The notes beneath the pieces were generated by a model. That model saw nothing but the letters and a program-made list of their open reading frames with translations, did not search any database and was not told the origin of the DNA. DNA of 64,000 nt from an uncultured Jannaschia sp. (GTDB lineage Bacteria > Pseudomonadota > Alphaproteobacteria > Rhodobacterales > Rhodobacteraceae): positions 124,001 through 188,000 of the forward strand of contig CANLTZ010000005.1 of NCBI GenBank assembly GCA_947494145.1, given 5' to 3'. The translations under genes were made by a program, and so were the position numbers. Below, piece after piece: positions 45,075 to 54,371 of this stretch. The stretch's first letter is position 1. Each line of letters opens with the position of its first letter.

Positions 45075-46085
45075 ATGCGCATCGTCATCTTCAACGCCAA
45101 GCCTTATGACCACGCCACATTCAACGCCGCCAACACGGCCCTGGATACGCCCCATGACCTGAGCTTCCTGCGCCCCCATCTCGATGCCCATACGGCGGTG
45201 CTGGCCCAGGGGGCAGAGGCCGTCTGCGCCTTCGTCAACGACACGCTCGATGTGGCGACATTGCGGGCGCTTCATGGGGTAGGCGTACGACTGATCCTTA
45301 TGCGCTGCGCCGGTTTCAACAATGTGGACCTGGCCGCCGCGACGGATCTGGGCCTCTCCATCGGTCGGGTCCCGGCCTATTCGCCCCATGCCGTAGCCGA
45401 ACACACGGTGGGCCTGCTCCTGACGCTGAACCGCCGCCTGCACCGCGCCTATAACCGGGTCCGTGAGGGGAATTTCGAGCTTGATGGCCTCATGGGTTTC
45501 GATCTGCACGGCAAGGTCGTCGGTGTGGTCGGCACGGGCCGCATCGGCATCTGCGCCATCCGCATCCTTGCGGGCTTCGGCTGCGAGGTGCTGGCCTTCG
45601 ATCCATTCCCCTCCGACGCCGCCCGTGCAGCCGGGGCCCGCTACGCGCCCCTGCCCGAGGTCCTGGGCCAATCCGATGTGGTCACGCTGCACTGCCCGCT
45701 CACGCCCGACACCCACCATCTGATCGGCACTGCGGCCCTTGCGCAGATGCGACGTGGCGCCCTGCTTATCAACACCAGCCGCGGCGGGCTGGTGGATACG
45801 CGCGCCGTCATCGTCGCGCTCAAATCCAGCCAATTGGGCGGCCTCGCCATCGACGTCTATGAAGAAGAAGGCGACCTTTTCTTCGAAAACCTGTCCGATC
45901 AGGTGCTGCAAGACGACGTCTTCGCCCGCCTGCTGACCTTTCCCAACGTGGTCATCACCGGCCACCAGGCCTTCTTCACACGCGAAGCCCTGGATGCCAT
46001 TGCCCAGACGACCCTGGCCAATGCCGACGCCTTCCAACAAGGCGGGGCGCCGCTGCATCCGGTCACGCTGGACATGGTCGCCTGA
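45075..46085 (+). CDS. D-2-hydroxyacid dehydrogenase (D-lactate dehydrogenase-like)
   Basis: NAD-dependent dehydrogenase of 336 residues, closest to fermentative D-lactate dehydrogenases (LdhA). Visible are ILMRCAGFNNVDLAAA (catalytic-domain loop), GVVGTGRIGICAIRILAGFGCEVLAFDPFP (Rossmann motif, about residues 148-175), LLINTSRGGLVDTRAVIVAL with the active-site Arg context, DVYEEEGDLFFEN, and VVITGHQAFFTREALDAIA with the catalytic His. It is the probable second gene of the ppsA operon, consistent with pyruvate reduction under low oxygen. Confidence 0.88.
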   Translation: MRIVIFNAKPYDHATFNAANTALDTPHDLSFLRPHLDAHTAVLAQGAEAVCAFVNDTLDVATLRALHGVGVRLILMRCAGFNNVDLAAATDLGLSIGRVPAYSPHAVAEHTVGLLLTLNRRLHRAYNRVREGNFELDGLMGFDLHGKVVGVVGTGRIGICAIRILAGFGCEVLAFDPFPSDAARAAGARYAPLPEVLGQSDVVTLHCPLTPDTHHLIGTAALAQMRRGALLINTSRGGLVDTRAVIVALKSSQLGGLAIDVYEEEGDLFFENLSDQVLQDDVFARLLTFPNVVITGHQAFFTREALDAIAQTTLANADAFQQGGAPLHPVTLDMVA

Positions 46086-46184
46086 CCCACGCCCCTTCGG
46101 CATCAGTCGCAGCATGCTTCGCACCCGCCTTCTGGCAGGTCAAAAAGCGGGCAAGTATACCGCAAAAACAAGTGTCTGATGTAA

Positions 46185-46230
46185 TGGTGCCCGGGGGCGG
46201 AATCGAACCACCGACACGAGGATTTTCAAT
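46185..46230. repeat. attL: 46-bp copy of the tRNA-Phe 3' end
   Basis: Identical to 60924-60969, the 3' 46 bp of the intact tRNA-Phe(GAA) gene (CCA end through part of the anticodon stem). Identity stops at both sides (T versus C at the inner edge, A versus G at the outer). This is the leftover chromosomal half-site created by island integration; it is not a functional tRNA. The rest of the 331-bp gap from 46086 to 46417 shows no gene. Confidence 0.95.
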
Positions 46231-46417
46231 TAGGCTTGTGATCCGCACGGGCTGTCTCAGGATCGCTCAACCCTTAACGTAGCAGATTGATTATTTTGAT
46301 CTTTGCGCTCGGCAGATCGTCTCGAACCTGCGCACTCCGCCACATTCAAGCCCACTGCTTCCGCTACCCCAGCGATACCCACAATGCTACATAGCTGCCT
46401 AAACATCGCCATATAGC

Positions 46418-49378
46418 TCACTGCGGACTCTCTGAATTTAAGGGAGTTTCATATATCTCTGCGTATTCTTCATACAGTTCTTCGCGAGTTGCTCCATCCT
46501 GATATCTAACAATAAATTCTCGCATGGCTGGGCTGAAAACACGAATGAAACTGTCGGCCTTGATCTTTGGCAACGCAGTAATTGCGCTGGCCAGTTCAGT
46601 GATCGCGTCGAGGTTCGCCCCATGCTCGAAGCTTGCCAGCGCCATGTTTCCCTGCTGGGGGTGCGGGGGAGCAATACCAGCGTGCCTTATGGCGACGTAA
46701 TACACTGAAAGAAAAAAACTTACGGCCTCCAGTTCTACACTCAGAACAGAGGCGGGATAGCGCACAACCATCAATTTTTCATCGTGGTAGTAAGACAAAT
46801 CAAACTTTTCAGAGCTAAAGACAACAAACGAAATTCCAGCGCGCTCCAAAAAGAGTGTCAGCAGGGCATCCTTGTCAAATCTAAGCAAGCCTTTCTTTAG
46901 CTTGGCGACAATGCTTGCTTCTTTTGGGTGGCGAGTTGCTTCAACGTATTTGATAGGATCGCCCGAAAGAACGTTTCGAAGCAGCTCTTGATCCAATTCG
47001 TTGAACCGGAAACCGGAGCGATGGTCAGCAAACTCCCTTGCAGAGTTCGGTTCAAAAACTCTGGGAAGGGGATCGAACAATGCCCTTCTAAAAAGAGGTT
47101 CAGAAGTGAAACTAAAATTTGATACGTCAAGGTTTTCGGCTGAGATTGAGGGATCAAGACCCACTTCTGTTGCGTTCTCCAGCAAAAACCAAGAATCAAC
47201 GAAGGAATCTACAGCAAGACGCAAGAGAGGTTCCGCCTCATCAACTCGCCCTTGCAGCAATAGAGTTTGAGCGAGATCATGGATCGAAGCCGCCACATTC
47301 TTGTTATTGGCCGCTCCAGTTTCTATGTGCCCACGAACCGCTCTAATGGCATAAAGTTCGGCATCGAGGATGTCATTTTGTCGTCTCTTGATGTGGGAAA
47401 GGCATCCATTGATTGCCGCAGAGGCCGAGCTGTCCAGAGGTCGATTTCTTGCAAACCACTCTTCAACACCTGACAGCATAATTTCTGCAACTTCCAAATC
47501 GTCAGATGAAAGCAACGATTGAGAGAGGTTCCAACGAATATACCAAGGTGTAGGGTCATCCGTGGTGGCAGAGTCGTCGATTAGCTTCTCCGCCAAACGG
47601 AATTCTTCTAAAGCGTCTGCCAATCTGCCTTGGCTCTCTATTGCATATGCCAAGTTGTTTTGCAAAATGGCACCCAGCAAGGCATTTGGTTGATTTTGCT
47701 TATCCAAGTTTCTCAGAACAACTTCGTAGCATGATTGCAAAAGGTCCCAGCCTTCGAGAACTTCCAGCATCGGTCGAAGTTCAAAAATCCATGAAGCCAG
47801 TTGTTCGGGCTTGCCGTACTCAAGATGAAACAATGCGCTCTCGATAGAAGCCAAGTTTAACTGTCTCGCGCCGAGCCAATCTTCGTCCGATGGGTCTCTG
47901 CGTATCTTCGCATCGGCCCACTCATGAAGCTGTGAGTGAATTTGCCTGAAGTCCGAGTTCAGCCCGGCTGCATCCAACCTTTGGAGTTCGTCCTTTAAAA
48001 GTGAATGAATTTCATAGGTATCCAACGAAATCTCGACGAAGGAACTTCGGGCTACCATTTGATCAAAGCTGTAATTGATTGCATGAGTAGGAAATGCCCC
48101 GACCAACTCGTCCATCGCCTCCCGTGTGATGATCTGAAGGTAGGATGCGAGGCGTAGTGTTGCTTGGTCATTGTCACTGAGGTGCTCTAAGAACCGGGCA
48201 AGAATGTCTGACGGTGTTCCACCAAAGTTGGCTTCAGACGGTGTTTCACCCCGTTCCTTCAACGTCTCATAGTGCGAAACCTGCAGATCAAGATAGAACG
48301 GCAAGCCCTGAGAACTGTCGATGATTTTGGCTCGGACATCGTTCTCCACAATCGGTACTTCCAGAAGAAACTGATCTGCGTCTTCATCAGACAAGGCGCC
48401 TAAGAGGCGGGATTCCACGACTTCACCCCAAGCGTCGTCTATTTCGCTCCATCTTAGTTTGTCGCGTCCTGCGATCACAAAGAGCGCTCCGGGGGCATCT
48501 TGGATAAACAATCGGACCCAAGCGTCCGCCCTCCTATCCGCCAAACCATCCTTTTGACCACGGTTTCTCCAAAGGGCCTCATATGTATCAAGCAGTACAA
48601 CAGGTCGGCGGTCCGGTTTCGCTTCGATCCCATCGCACAGGTCAATGCCGAGGAATGTCGGCAGCTTCTCAAGGATTTGCTCTGGTTGCAGAGCTTCGAT
48701 CCCCGCGATCAACTCGTTTCCGCGTGTCTTCCACCACTTCGCGAGTTTGCCGGTCAGCCTCGCTCCCCATTTGTAGATCAAGCCCGCGCCGGGAAGGGCT
48801 GCCGATGCTAGATGCGACGCAACAGCCAAAGGGTCATCAAGGACATCGATCAGGTCCATCATGCCCTCCTTTTCACCTTTGAAAAGTTCTGGATATGTCG
48901 AGCCGATATCCATGCCCGGGCGCGTTTTCGTGTGGTAGGCGACGAATGCGGCGTCGAAGGTATGGAACGCAAAGCCCGAGAATTGCGCCAGTTGACGGCG
49001 CAAGGAATACAGCGCTGCATCGACGCGTTTCAGGCGCTCATCCTCGAAATCAATTTTCGCAGGTATCAGCCGGGTCCCGCTCTTGTTCTCTTTCACCTTT
49101 CCGTTGTGGGCAGCAATCTGGCGTTGGAATTCTCGGAGCAAAGACGATTTGCCCTGTCCGCCAACCCCGAACCAGTTCAAAACTCTGTATGTACCCTTTG
49201 TGTCCGTTTGGTTGCAGGCTTCCGAGAACAAGTCGCGCTCTTCTTTCCGACCTGAGAACACGCGGTTGGCTTTGAACTGTTTTTTGGCGTGTGTTGGGCG
49301 AAGCATAAGATGATCTGTGTTGGTGACTACAACGTCAACTTCACATGAACCGAAATCAAAAGCCACCAACCTAAACAT
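46418..49378 (-). CDS. STAND-type NTPase with C-terminal TPR-like repeats (candidate antiphage protein)
   Basis: A 986-residue protein. Residues 71-80 are a P-loop (GVGGQGKSSL), 258-264 a Walker B (RPVVLLD), about 305-315 FVIAGRDKLRW as sensor, and the downstream SSQGLPFYLDL matches the GLP motif of STAND ATPases. A winged-helix-like stretch and TPR-like repeats follow (LQNNLAYAIESQGRLADALEEFRLAEKLI; VAASIHDLAQTLLLQGRVDEAEPLLRLAV). The last 250 residues are unrecognised. STAND proteins of this build include bacterial immune sensors (Avs-like), but no nuclease or other effector domain could be named. It lies between attL and the integrase, divergent from the latter. The AT-rich 3' half suggests foreign origin. 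Confidence 0.7.
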   Translation of the reverse strand: MFRLVAFDFGSCEVDVVVTNTDHLMLRPTHAKKQFKANRVFSGRKEERDLFSEACNQTDTKGTYRVLNWFGVGGQGKSSLLREFQRQIAAHNGKVKENKSGTRLIPAKIDFEDERLKRVDAALYSLRRQLAQFSGFAFHTFDAAFVAYHTKTRPGMDIGSTYPELFKGEKEGMMDLIDVLDDPLAVASHLASAALPGAGLIYKWGARLTGKLAKWWKTRGNELIAGIEALQPEQILEKLPTFLGIDLCDGIEAKPDRRPVVLLDTYEALWRNRGQKDGLADRRADAWVRLFIQDAPGALFVIAGRDKLRWSEIDDAWGEVVESRLLGALSDEDADQFLLEVPIVENDVRAKIIDSSQGLPFYLDLQVSHYETLKERGETPSEANFGGTPSDILARFLEHLSDNDQATLRLASYLQIITREAMDELVGAFPTHAINYSFDQMVARSSFVEISLDTYEIHSLLKDELQRLDAAGLNSDFRQIHSQLHEWADAKIRRDPSDEDWLGARQLNLASIESALFHLEYGKPEQLASWIFELRPMLEVLEGWDLLQSCYEVVLRNLDKQNQPNALLGAILQNNLAYAIESQGRLADALEEFRLAEKLIDDSATTDDPTPWYIRWNLSQSLLSSDDLEVAEIMLSGVEEWFARNRPLDSSASAAINGCLSHIKRRQNDILDAELYAIRAVRGHIETGAANNKNVAASIHDLAQTLLLQGRVDEAEPLLRLAVDSFVDSWFLLENATEVGLDPSISAENLDVSNFSFTSEPLFRRALFDPLPRVFEPNSAREFADHRSGFRFNELDQELLRNVLSGDPIKYVEATRHPKEASIVAKLKKGLLRFDKDALLTLFLERAGISFVVFSSEKFDLSYYHDEKLMVVRYPASVLSVELEAVSFFLSVYYVAIRHAGIAPPHPQQGNMALASFEHGANLDAITELASAITALPKIKADSFIRVFSPAMREFIVRYQDGATREELYEEYAEIYETPLNSESPQ

Positions 49379-49451
49379 CTGGTCGCAAAGGATTTCAGTT
49401 CATCTAGGATTGTCCCTGACGTGACACGTCCACCCATCTTATCATGGGCCT

Positions 49452-50669
49452 ATGAAACGCAAACTCACCACCAAGTTCATCGAGGGCCAGAAGCCGAACC
49501 CGTCCAAGCGTCTCGATTTCCGTGACGAATTGATGCCGGGCCTCGTCCTGCGCATCAGCACGTCCGGCACCAAGACGTTCTGCCTGCACAAGCGTATCAA
49601 CGGCAGGATGCGTCGCCTAACCATCGGGCGCTTCCCTGTCTTATCGCTGGCCGAAGCGCGTGAGCGGGTGCGGCAGGTCCTATATGAAATCGAGGCGGGC
49701 CGGTTCGAGGACCGAACTGGTGTGGAGGTCGAAACAAAACCTACGCTGGGCGCGGTGATCCCTGACTACATGGAGAAGTACGCCAAGGTTCACAACCGTG
49801 ACTGGAAGCGCAAGGAAGCGTTGTTGGCGAAGTTCACGACCCTGCACGACAAGCAGATCGACCAGATCAAGCGTGCCGATGTCGTGAAAGCCTGCGACGT
49901 GATCCACAAATCAGCGCCAACGAGCGCAAACCGGGCGCTGGCCCACCTCAAGCACCTGATGGGCTGGTGCGTCGAGCGCGGCATGATCGATGCCAACCCC
50001 ATCGCTGGGATGAAGCCGTTGTCCAAGGAAAGGTCGCGCGAGCGTGTCCTGACTGATGGAGAGCTGGGCGCGCTGTGGGCGACCTGTGACGCCGAAGGCT
50101 ATCCTTTCGGGGATTGCATGAAGCTGTTGATCCTGAGTGGCCAGAGACGCGCTGAGGTCGCCGAAATGCGATGGTCGGAAATCGACCTCGAAAAACGCCT
50201 GTGGACCCTTCCTTCGCAGCGCGCCAAGAACGGCAGGCAGCACGCCGTTCCGATCACCGACGCGATGTTGGACGTTCTGCACAGGGTGCCGAGGTTCCTC
50301 GGTTCGGACTACGTATTCACGACCACCGGCAAATCTCCCGTGTCGGGCTTCGGGCGCGTGAAAAAACGGCTCGATAGGGCATTGCCCGAAGGCACGGAGC
50401 CGTGGATCATTCACGACCTGCGACGCACGATGTCCACGAACATGGCGATGCTGGGCGTCCCACAGCCCGTCACCGAGGCGCTGTTGAACCACAAAACGGG
50501 TGTGGTCTCAGGCGTGGCGGCTATCTACAATGTTTATTCATACGCGGACGAGAAGCGCGAGGCGCTTGAGCTTTGGAATAGCCATGTCGAAAAAGTCACC
50601 AGATCAGCCGTATTATCTGAAGTACCGCGAGTTGGGGTGGCTGGATCGACCGCTCCCACAAGCGCCTGA
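49452..50669 (+). CDS. int: Tyrosine-type site-specific integrase (P4-like, DUF4102 arm domain)
   Basis: A 405-residue recombinase that inserts and excises the island at tRNA-Phe. The N-terminal arm-binding DUF4102 domain reads FIEGQKPNPSKRLDFRDELMPGLVLRIS; a core-binding domain lies at about residues 100-190. The catalytic domain has Arg232 (LSGQRRAEVAEMRW), Lys259, His321 and Arg324 (IHDLRRT), His347 and the nucleophile Tyr359 (AAIYNVYSY). It is divergent from the STAND gene, with 73 bp between them. The integrase is not at the island edge; the STAND gene separates it from attL. Confidence 0.93.
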   Translation: MKRKLTTKFIEGQKPNPSKRLDFRDELMPGLVLRISTSGTKTFCLHKRINGRMRRLTIGRFPVLSLAEARERVRQVLYEIEAGRFEDRTGVEVETKPTLGAVIPDYMEKYAKVHNRDWKRKEALLAKFTTLHDKQIDQIKRADVVKACDVIHKSAPTSANRALAHLKHLMGWCVERGMIDANPIAGMKPLSKERSRERVLTDGELGALWATCDAEGYPFGDCMKLLILSGQRRAEVAEMRWSEIDLEKRLWTLPSQRAKNGRQHAVPITDAMLDVLHRVPRFLGSDYVFTTTGKSPVSGFGRVKKRLDRALPEGTEPWIIHDLRRTMSTNMAMLGVPQPVTEALLNHKTGVVSGVAAIYNVYSYADEKREALELWNSHVEKVTRSAVLSEVPRVGVAGSTAPTSA

Positions 50670-51285
50670 GTTTTTTTCACAAAAAGCAATTGACCGGCTT
50701 TGCCGCATTGGTGGGGCGGACGATGAAACCGACCGAATACGCCTAGCTGATGATCTTCGAACCATCGCCAAAGTCTTTTGGGGCGCGGCTATGTCCAGTC
50801 CTCTCGGCGTTCAAGGTGGGCCAGAGGCACAGACGCCTGACGCCAGAAAACGAACGATGACGAGTTCGGTCTTGCGTCCCGCCGAGAAGTTGATCGAGGC
50901 GCTTTCCGACGACAACCTAACTCTTCTTTCAGAATGGCCTGATGAATTGCCGTCGGTCCCGCCAAACCGGCATATACTCATCCAAGAATTGACCAGACTC
51001 AGAAATCGCACGAGCGACCTTTTCGAGGTCTTGGATGACCGAAAACGAAAAGGTTCGTCGGTTTCTCAGGAGTTCAAGATCGATTTCGGGAACGCACTTG
51101 CTGGCGTGCTTGAACGGTATTTTCCAGACATCAGAGCATCGCGTGGTGGATATGATCGCACTCCGGGTCCCAGCAGCGAATATCAGGAATTCCTGAATGC
51201 ATGTGCACAAGAGGTCTTCGGTGAAGGTTTCAAGTTCTCAGGCGCCGTGCTGGACGAGATAGCGAAGCTGCCCCGAAATCAATAA
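50584..51285 (+). CDS. Hypothetical protein next to the integrase
   Basis: A 233-residue protein starting MSKKSPDQPYYLKYRELGWLDRP, overlapping the last 86 nt of the integrase gene in another frame. The continuous, protein-like composition well beyond the overlap supports it as real. It is predicted soluble and helical, with charged middle regions (LLSEWPDELPSVPPNRHILIQELTRLRNRTSDLFEVLDDRKRK). No known domain was recognised. Position suggests co-transcription with int, perhaps as an excision or regulatory accessory; this is a guess. Confidence 0.6.
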   Translation: MSKKSPDQPYYLKYRELGWLDRPLPQAPEFFSQKAIDRLCRIGGADDETDRIRLADDLRTIAKVFWGAAMSSPLGVQGGPEAQTPDARKRTMTSSVLRPAEKLIEALSDDNLTLLSEWPDELPSVPPNRHILIQELTRLRNRTSDLFEVLDDRKRKGSSVSQEFKIDFGNALAGVLERYFPDIRASRGGYDRTPGPSSEYQEFLNACAQEVFGEGFKFSGAVLDEIAKLPRNQ

Positions 51286-51363
51286 ACCTACGTACAAAAT
51301 GCGCAGCCTTAGCTATGCCTCTGATATCACTGCGTTTCAGTCTGTCATATGTTGTCCAAACAT

Positions 51364-51375
51364 GGAGCCGGCTCC
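51364..51375. promoter_or_regulatory. Perfect 12-bp palindrome upstream of the AlpA gene
   Basis: GGAGCCGGCTCC, 28 bp before the AlpA-like start codon. A possible operator for the AlpA protein or another island regulator; only one copy was noticed. Confidence 0.35.
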
Positions 51376-51402
51376 TTTGTCTAACCGACGAAAGGGAAAT
51401 CC

Positions 51403-51627
51403 ATGAAGGACGAAACAGACAGACCATTGCTTGTAACGCGCGACGACCTCAAGCGCTTTGGCATCCGCGTAAGCAATACGACTTTGCTTCGCTGGGAGGC
51501 CCGTGGGCGCTTTCCGCGCAGGGCCAGAATGGGCGGCACCACGGTTACGTGGTTCATGTCGGAAATTGAGGACTGGCTTGCTGAACGCGCCGAAGAACGC
51601 GCTCGCACGCACTACGCCGACTACTGA
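51403..51627 (+). CDS. alpA: AlpA-family regulator / excisionase-like protein
   Basis: A 74-residue helix-turn-helix protein of the MerR-like AlpA group, reading TRDDLKRFGIRVSNTTLLRWEARGRFPRRARMGGTTVTWFMSEIEDWLAERAE. This is the standard AlpA layout: HTH, wing with basic residues, then the W-x-x-xEIxxWL helix. AlpA proteins control integrase expression or act as excisionases in P4-like elements. The ATG follows AAAGGGA. It lies 23 bp before the primase gene, with which it probably forms an operon. Confidence 0.85.
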   Translation: MKDETDRPLLVTRDDLKRFGIRVSNTTLLRWEARGRFPRRARMGGTTVTWFMSEIEDWLAERAEERARTHYADY

Positions 51628-51650
51628 TCACCCCGAAAAGGAGAATTGGG

Positions 51651-53423
51651 ATGCGAAAAGTATTTCGCTTCGAGGGTGACATGTTGTCGTCCTCGATTAT
51701 CAAAGCCGCGCTCGCTTGGGCGCGGCATGGCGGCAAAATCATCGCCTTGCATGGCATTGATGATGACGGCCAATGCACTTGCGGCAAGCCTGATTGCAAG
51801 AGTCCGGGCAAGCATCCAATCGCGGAATTGTTTCCGAAGGGGCAGCATAGCGCCACGAGTAGCGCGGTTAAAATCCGTCGCGCGTTCAAGAAGTACCCCA
51901 ATGCCAACTTCGGCGTGATCCTTCCGCCGGGGCTGGTTGTGCTCGATGTTGACGGCCCGGAGGGGGCCAAAACCTTCAAGAAGCTGAACCTGCCACCCAC
52001 TCTTTCAGTTCGAACCGGCCGCGGGACACACTACTATTTCCGCGCCTCGGAGGCCCTACCCAAGAGGAAAGCACCGCTTACCGGCATAGACATCAAGGAC
52101 AATGCCAGTGGATATCTCGTAGGCCCACCCAGTATGCACAAATGCGGTAGCCGGTATCGTGTGCAGCGTGGAGAGGGCCGCTTGGCGGCGTTGCCTGCCG
52201 ATTTCGTGCGAGCGCTGAAACGCGACAAGAGCCGGACAGCGAACTTCGACGCGGTCGGGGCCTTTAAGGTCGGGAGCCGCAACAGTGAGCTGACCAAGAT
52301 TGCCGGGTCACTTAGGTTTCGCGGTTTGGCCGAAACGGCCATCGCAGGTGCGTTGCAGGCGATCAACGCAGCGGCGTGTAGTCCACCCCTCGACGCCGAT
52401 GAGGTCGAGCGTATTGCCTCCAGCGTTGGCAAATACGAGGCCGGGCACGAAGCGGCTTTTGGCTGGCTCGGAGACGTCGAGGAGTCCACGCCGCAATTCT
52501 CGATGTATCCTTATGTCGTGAAAGGTGCCTTGACTGTCCTCGACGGGAACATGGGGCAAGGGAAATCTACCTTTACCTGTGCCATCGCTGCCGCCGTGAC
52601 GACCGGGAAGCCGCCGCCATTCGTGGATGAGATAGAGGCCGGTTCGGTGCTGTTCATGTCCGCCGAGGATGACCCGTCGCGGGTGCTGAAACCCCGCCTC
52701 ATGCAGGCCGGGGCCGATGTTTCAAAGGTCCGCTTCCAACAGGAGCCGTTTTCCTTGGACGAGCGCGGTTTGGCGTTGCTCCGGCAGGAACTGTCGGCAA
52801 ACACGCCCGCCCTCGTCGTGATCGATCCGATTATCGCCTTCATGAAGGAGGGTGCGGACGGGAACAAGGCAACCGAGACCATGCAATTCATGGTGCAGAT
52901 AGACCAGTTGGCGCGCGAGTTCGACACGGCCATTCTGATCGTGCGGCACCTTCGGAAGGCGCGGGCTGACCATGCCATGCACCAAGGTATCGGGTCGATT
53001 TCGATATCGGCTCGGGTGCGGTCTGGCCTGATCCTCGCGCCGCATCCCGACGACCCGCGCTTGCGCGCGGTGGCCCACGCTAAGTCAAACTATGCCGAGC
53101 CGGGTCCGACAATTGTGTTTGAGATGCAGAGCACCGGGCCACGCTCACACCCCCGCGTGAAATGGCATGCCTGCGAGCCTGAATTGACGGTGGGCGAACT
53201 ACTCGCGCCTCCCGAGGCCGAACGGGGCCGACCGCCACGAGAACGCGACACTGCGACCGCGTGGCTGGAAAGCGTACTCCGAAAGGGGCCGGTCAAGAAG
53301 AAGGCGCTCGACGGCTGGGCCAAGGAAAAAGGGATCTCACTCCCTACGCTCCGACGCGCAGGCGAAGCCCTCGGCGTGGTGAAGTCGAAAGACGGGAAAG
53401 CCTCCGTCTGGTCGCTGCCCTGA
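51651..53423 (+). CDS. Bifunctional primase-polymerase with RepA-like AAA ATPase domain
   Basis: A 590-residue replication protein. The N-terminal prim-pol domain has Asp99 and Asp101 in VVLDVDGPEG, His127 in RTGRGTHYYF and the GIDIKDNASGYLVGPPSMH loop. A PriCT-like segment follows at about residues 205-260 (RNSELTKIAGSLRFRGL). The RecA/RepA-like ATPase domain has Walker A DGNMGQGKSTF (about residue 300), Walker B LVVIDPIIAFM, and AILIVRHLRKA. The tail KGISLPTLRRAGEALGVVKSKDGKASVW looks like a winged helix. The ATG follows AAGGAGAA. It should let the excised island replicate, as in P4-like satellites. A small Cys cluster (CTCGKPDCK) sits near residue 45. Confidence 0.87.
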   Translation: MRKVFRFEGDMLSSSIIKAALAWARHGGKIIALHGIDDDGQCTCGKPDCKSPGKHPIAELFPKGQHSATSSAVKIRRAFKKYPNANFGVILPPGLVVLDVDGPEGAKTFKKLNLPPTLSVRTGRGTHYYFRASEALPKRKAPLTGIDIKDNASGYLVGPPSMHKCGSRYRVQRGEGRLAALPADFVRALKRDKSRTANFDAVGAFKVGSRNSELTKIAGSLRFRGLAETAIAGALQAINAAACSPPLDADEVERIASSVGKYEAGHEAAFGWLGDVEESTPQFSMYPYVVKGALTVLDGNMGQGKSTFTCAIAAAVTTGKPPPFVDEIEAGSVLFMSAEDDPSRVLKPRLMQAGADVSKVRFQQEPFSLDERGLALLRQELSANTPALVVIDPIIAFMKEGADGNKATETMQFMVQIDQLAREFDTAILIVRHLRKARADHAMHQGIGSISISARVRSGLILAPHPDDPRLRAVAHAKSNYAEPGPTIVFEMQSTGPRSHPRVKWHACEPELTVGELLAPPEAERGRPPRERDTATAWLESVLRKGPVKKKALDGWAKEKGISLPTLRRAGEALGVVKSKDGKASVWSLP

Positions 53424-53542
53424 TCCGCGCGTCACGATCACTTGCTCAGAAGTCGCGCACGTGTGGGATTTTTGAGCAAGTGTTTATCCAAAACCGAAAA
53501 CCGCGCTCATACGAGTGCAAAGTGGAAGAGTATGGTGATAAA

Positions 53543-53761
53543 ATGCAAGATCGCGATGAACACTTGAACCAATTAGAAAATGCAATTTTTGACGCTCTGG
53601 AAATCGAAGTAGAGAGACAAGAAAGGGAGCAGACTGGCTTGAGCTGTATTGAAATCGCTAAAGTACTAATCGCGATTGCGCACGTTCACTTATCATTTGA
53701 CATGCCGAGCGACGAAGAGCTTTCCGAAATTGAGGATAGCGACGCGCGAAAATTGAACTAG
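53543..53761 (+). CDS. Small acidic hypothetical protein
   Basis: A 72-residue acidic protein, MQDRDEHLNQLENAIFDALEIEVERQEREQTG and onward, ending DEELSEIEDSDARKLN. Its AT-richer codons and helical, charge-patterned sequence look real, although the ribosome site (GGTGA) is weak; a GTG at 53522 is an alternative start. No family recognised. It follows the primase gene after 119 bp. The next 250 bp (53762-54010) show no convincing gene. Confidence 0.45.
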   Translation: MQDRDEHLNQLENAIFDALEIEVERQEREQTGLSCIEIAKVLIAIAHVHLSFDMPSDEELSEIEDSDARKLN

Positions 53762-54010
53762 CGCATAGATCAGCTTCAGAAACAGAACCATGGCGGGGGC
53801 TGACACCCGAGGTGGCCCGCGCCCAATTCTCTATTGGCAGATGACCTACAAAGAAACGAGCGGCTGGGGGTCGAAAACCTCGGCAATCAATATGACCCCT
53901 TGTCCACCCACGAGGCGCGAGCCGATAAAAAAACGCCTCCCCCCATCCCCCTTTGGTCGCCTTGTGACAGCGCCGCGCGGAACGCCTCGGACCGACCCGT
54001 TGACTATCTA

Positions 54011-54115
54011 TCAGTCTGTCGGATGCGTGCCGGACCCAAATTGCCATGCCTTTTCAAGCAGTCCGCATTCGCGCTGGGTTTCGGCATAGCGCGCCGGGTT
54101 CCACTCGGGTGGCAA
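54011..54115 (-). CDS. Possible very small protein
   Basis: A 34-residue reading frame from a TTG at 54115 (LPPEWNPARYAETQRECGL, then LEKAWQFGSGTHPTD). The composition is protein-like and the same frame is open upstream into the preceding gene, so it could be the tail of a longer or frameshifted protein. No ribosome site was identified. Offered as a weak candidate. Confidence 0.25.
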   Translation of the reverse strand: MPPEWNPARYAETQRECGLLEKAWQFGSGTHPTD

Positions 54116-54140
54116 ACTGCTTGGGCGGAGGTGCTGGCGG

Positions 54141-54371
54141 TCATCCCTGCACCCACCCCTTGCGATGGTAGTGGCGCAGCACGATGGCGCGGTTGAACAG
54201 GGGGAAGCCGATCCACAGGCCGTTTGCAGTGATCAGCGACAGGATCGCCCACAGGAACATGCCCTTGAACAGGTAGTAGAACGGGCCGAAAAGCAGGCAC
54301 CACAGGCGGTGCCAGTTGCCCAGAATGATTTTCGTCTGGCCGTTGAAAGCCCATGTCGCGCGTATCGTCAT
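54141..54371 (-). CDS. Small membrane protein, DUF2628-like
   Basis: A 76-residue protein starting MTIRATWAFNGQTKIILGNWHRL with two hydrophobic segments (LWCLLFGPFYYLFKGMFLWAIL and LITANGLWIGFPLFNRAIVL), ending HYHRKGWVQG. The G-PFYYL-KG-F motif and the C-terminal HY-RKGW match DUF2628-type proteins. Function unknown. The 280 bp upstream (54372-54651) contain no recognised gene. It may be island cargo or a passenger gene. Confidence 0.6.
   Translation of the reverse strand: MTIRATWAFNGQTKIILGNWHRLWCLLFGPFYYLFKGMFLWAILSLITANGLWIGFPLFNRAIVLRHYHRKGWVQG

Noticed and set aside
46185-46230. A second tRNA-Phe gene
   Set aside because: Only the 3' 46 bp are present; the D-arm and 5' acceptor strand are missing, so it is an attachment-site remnant.
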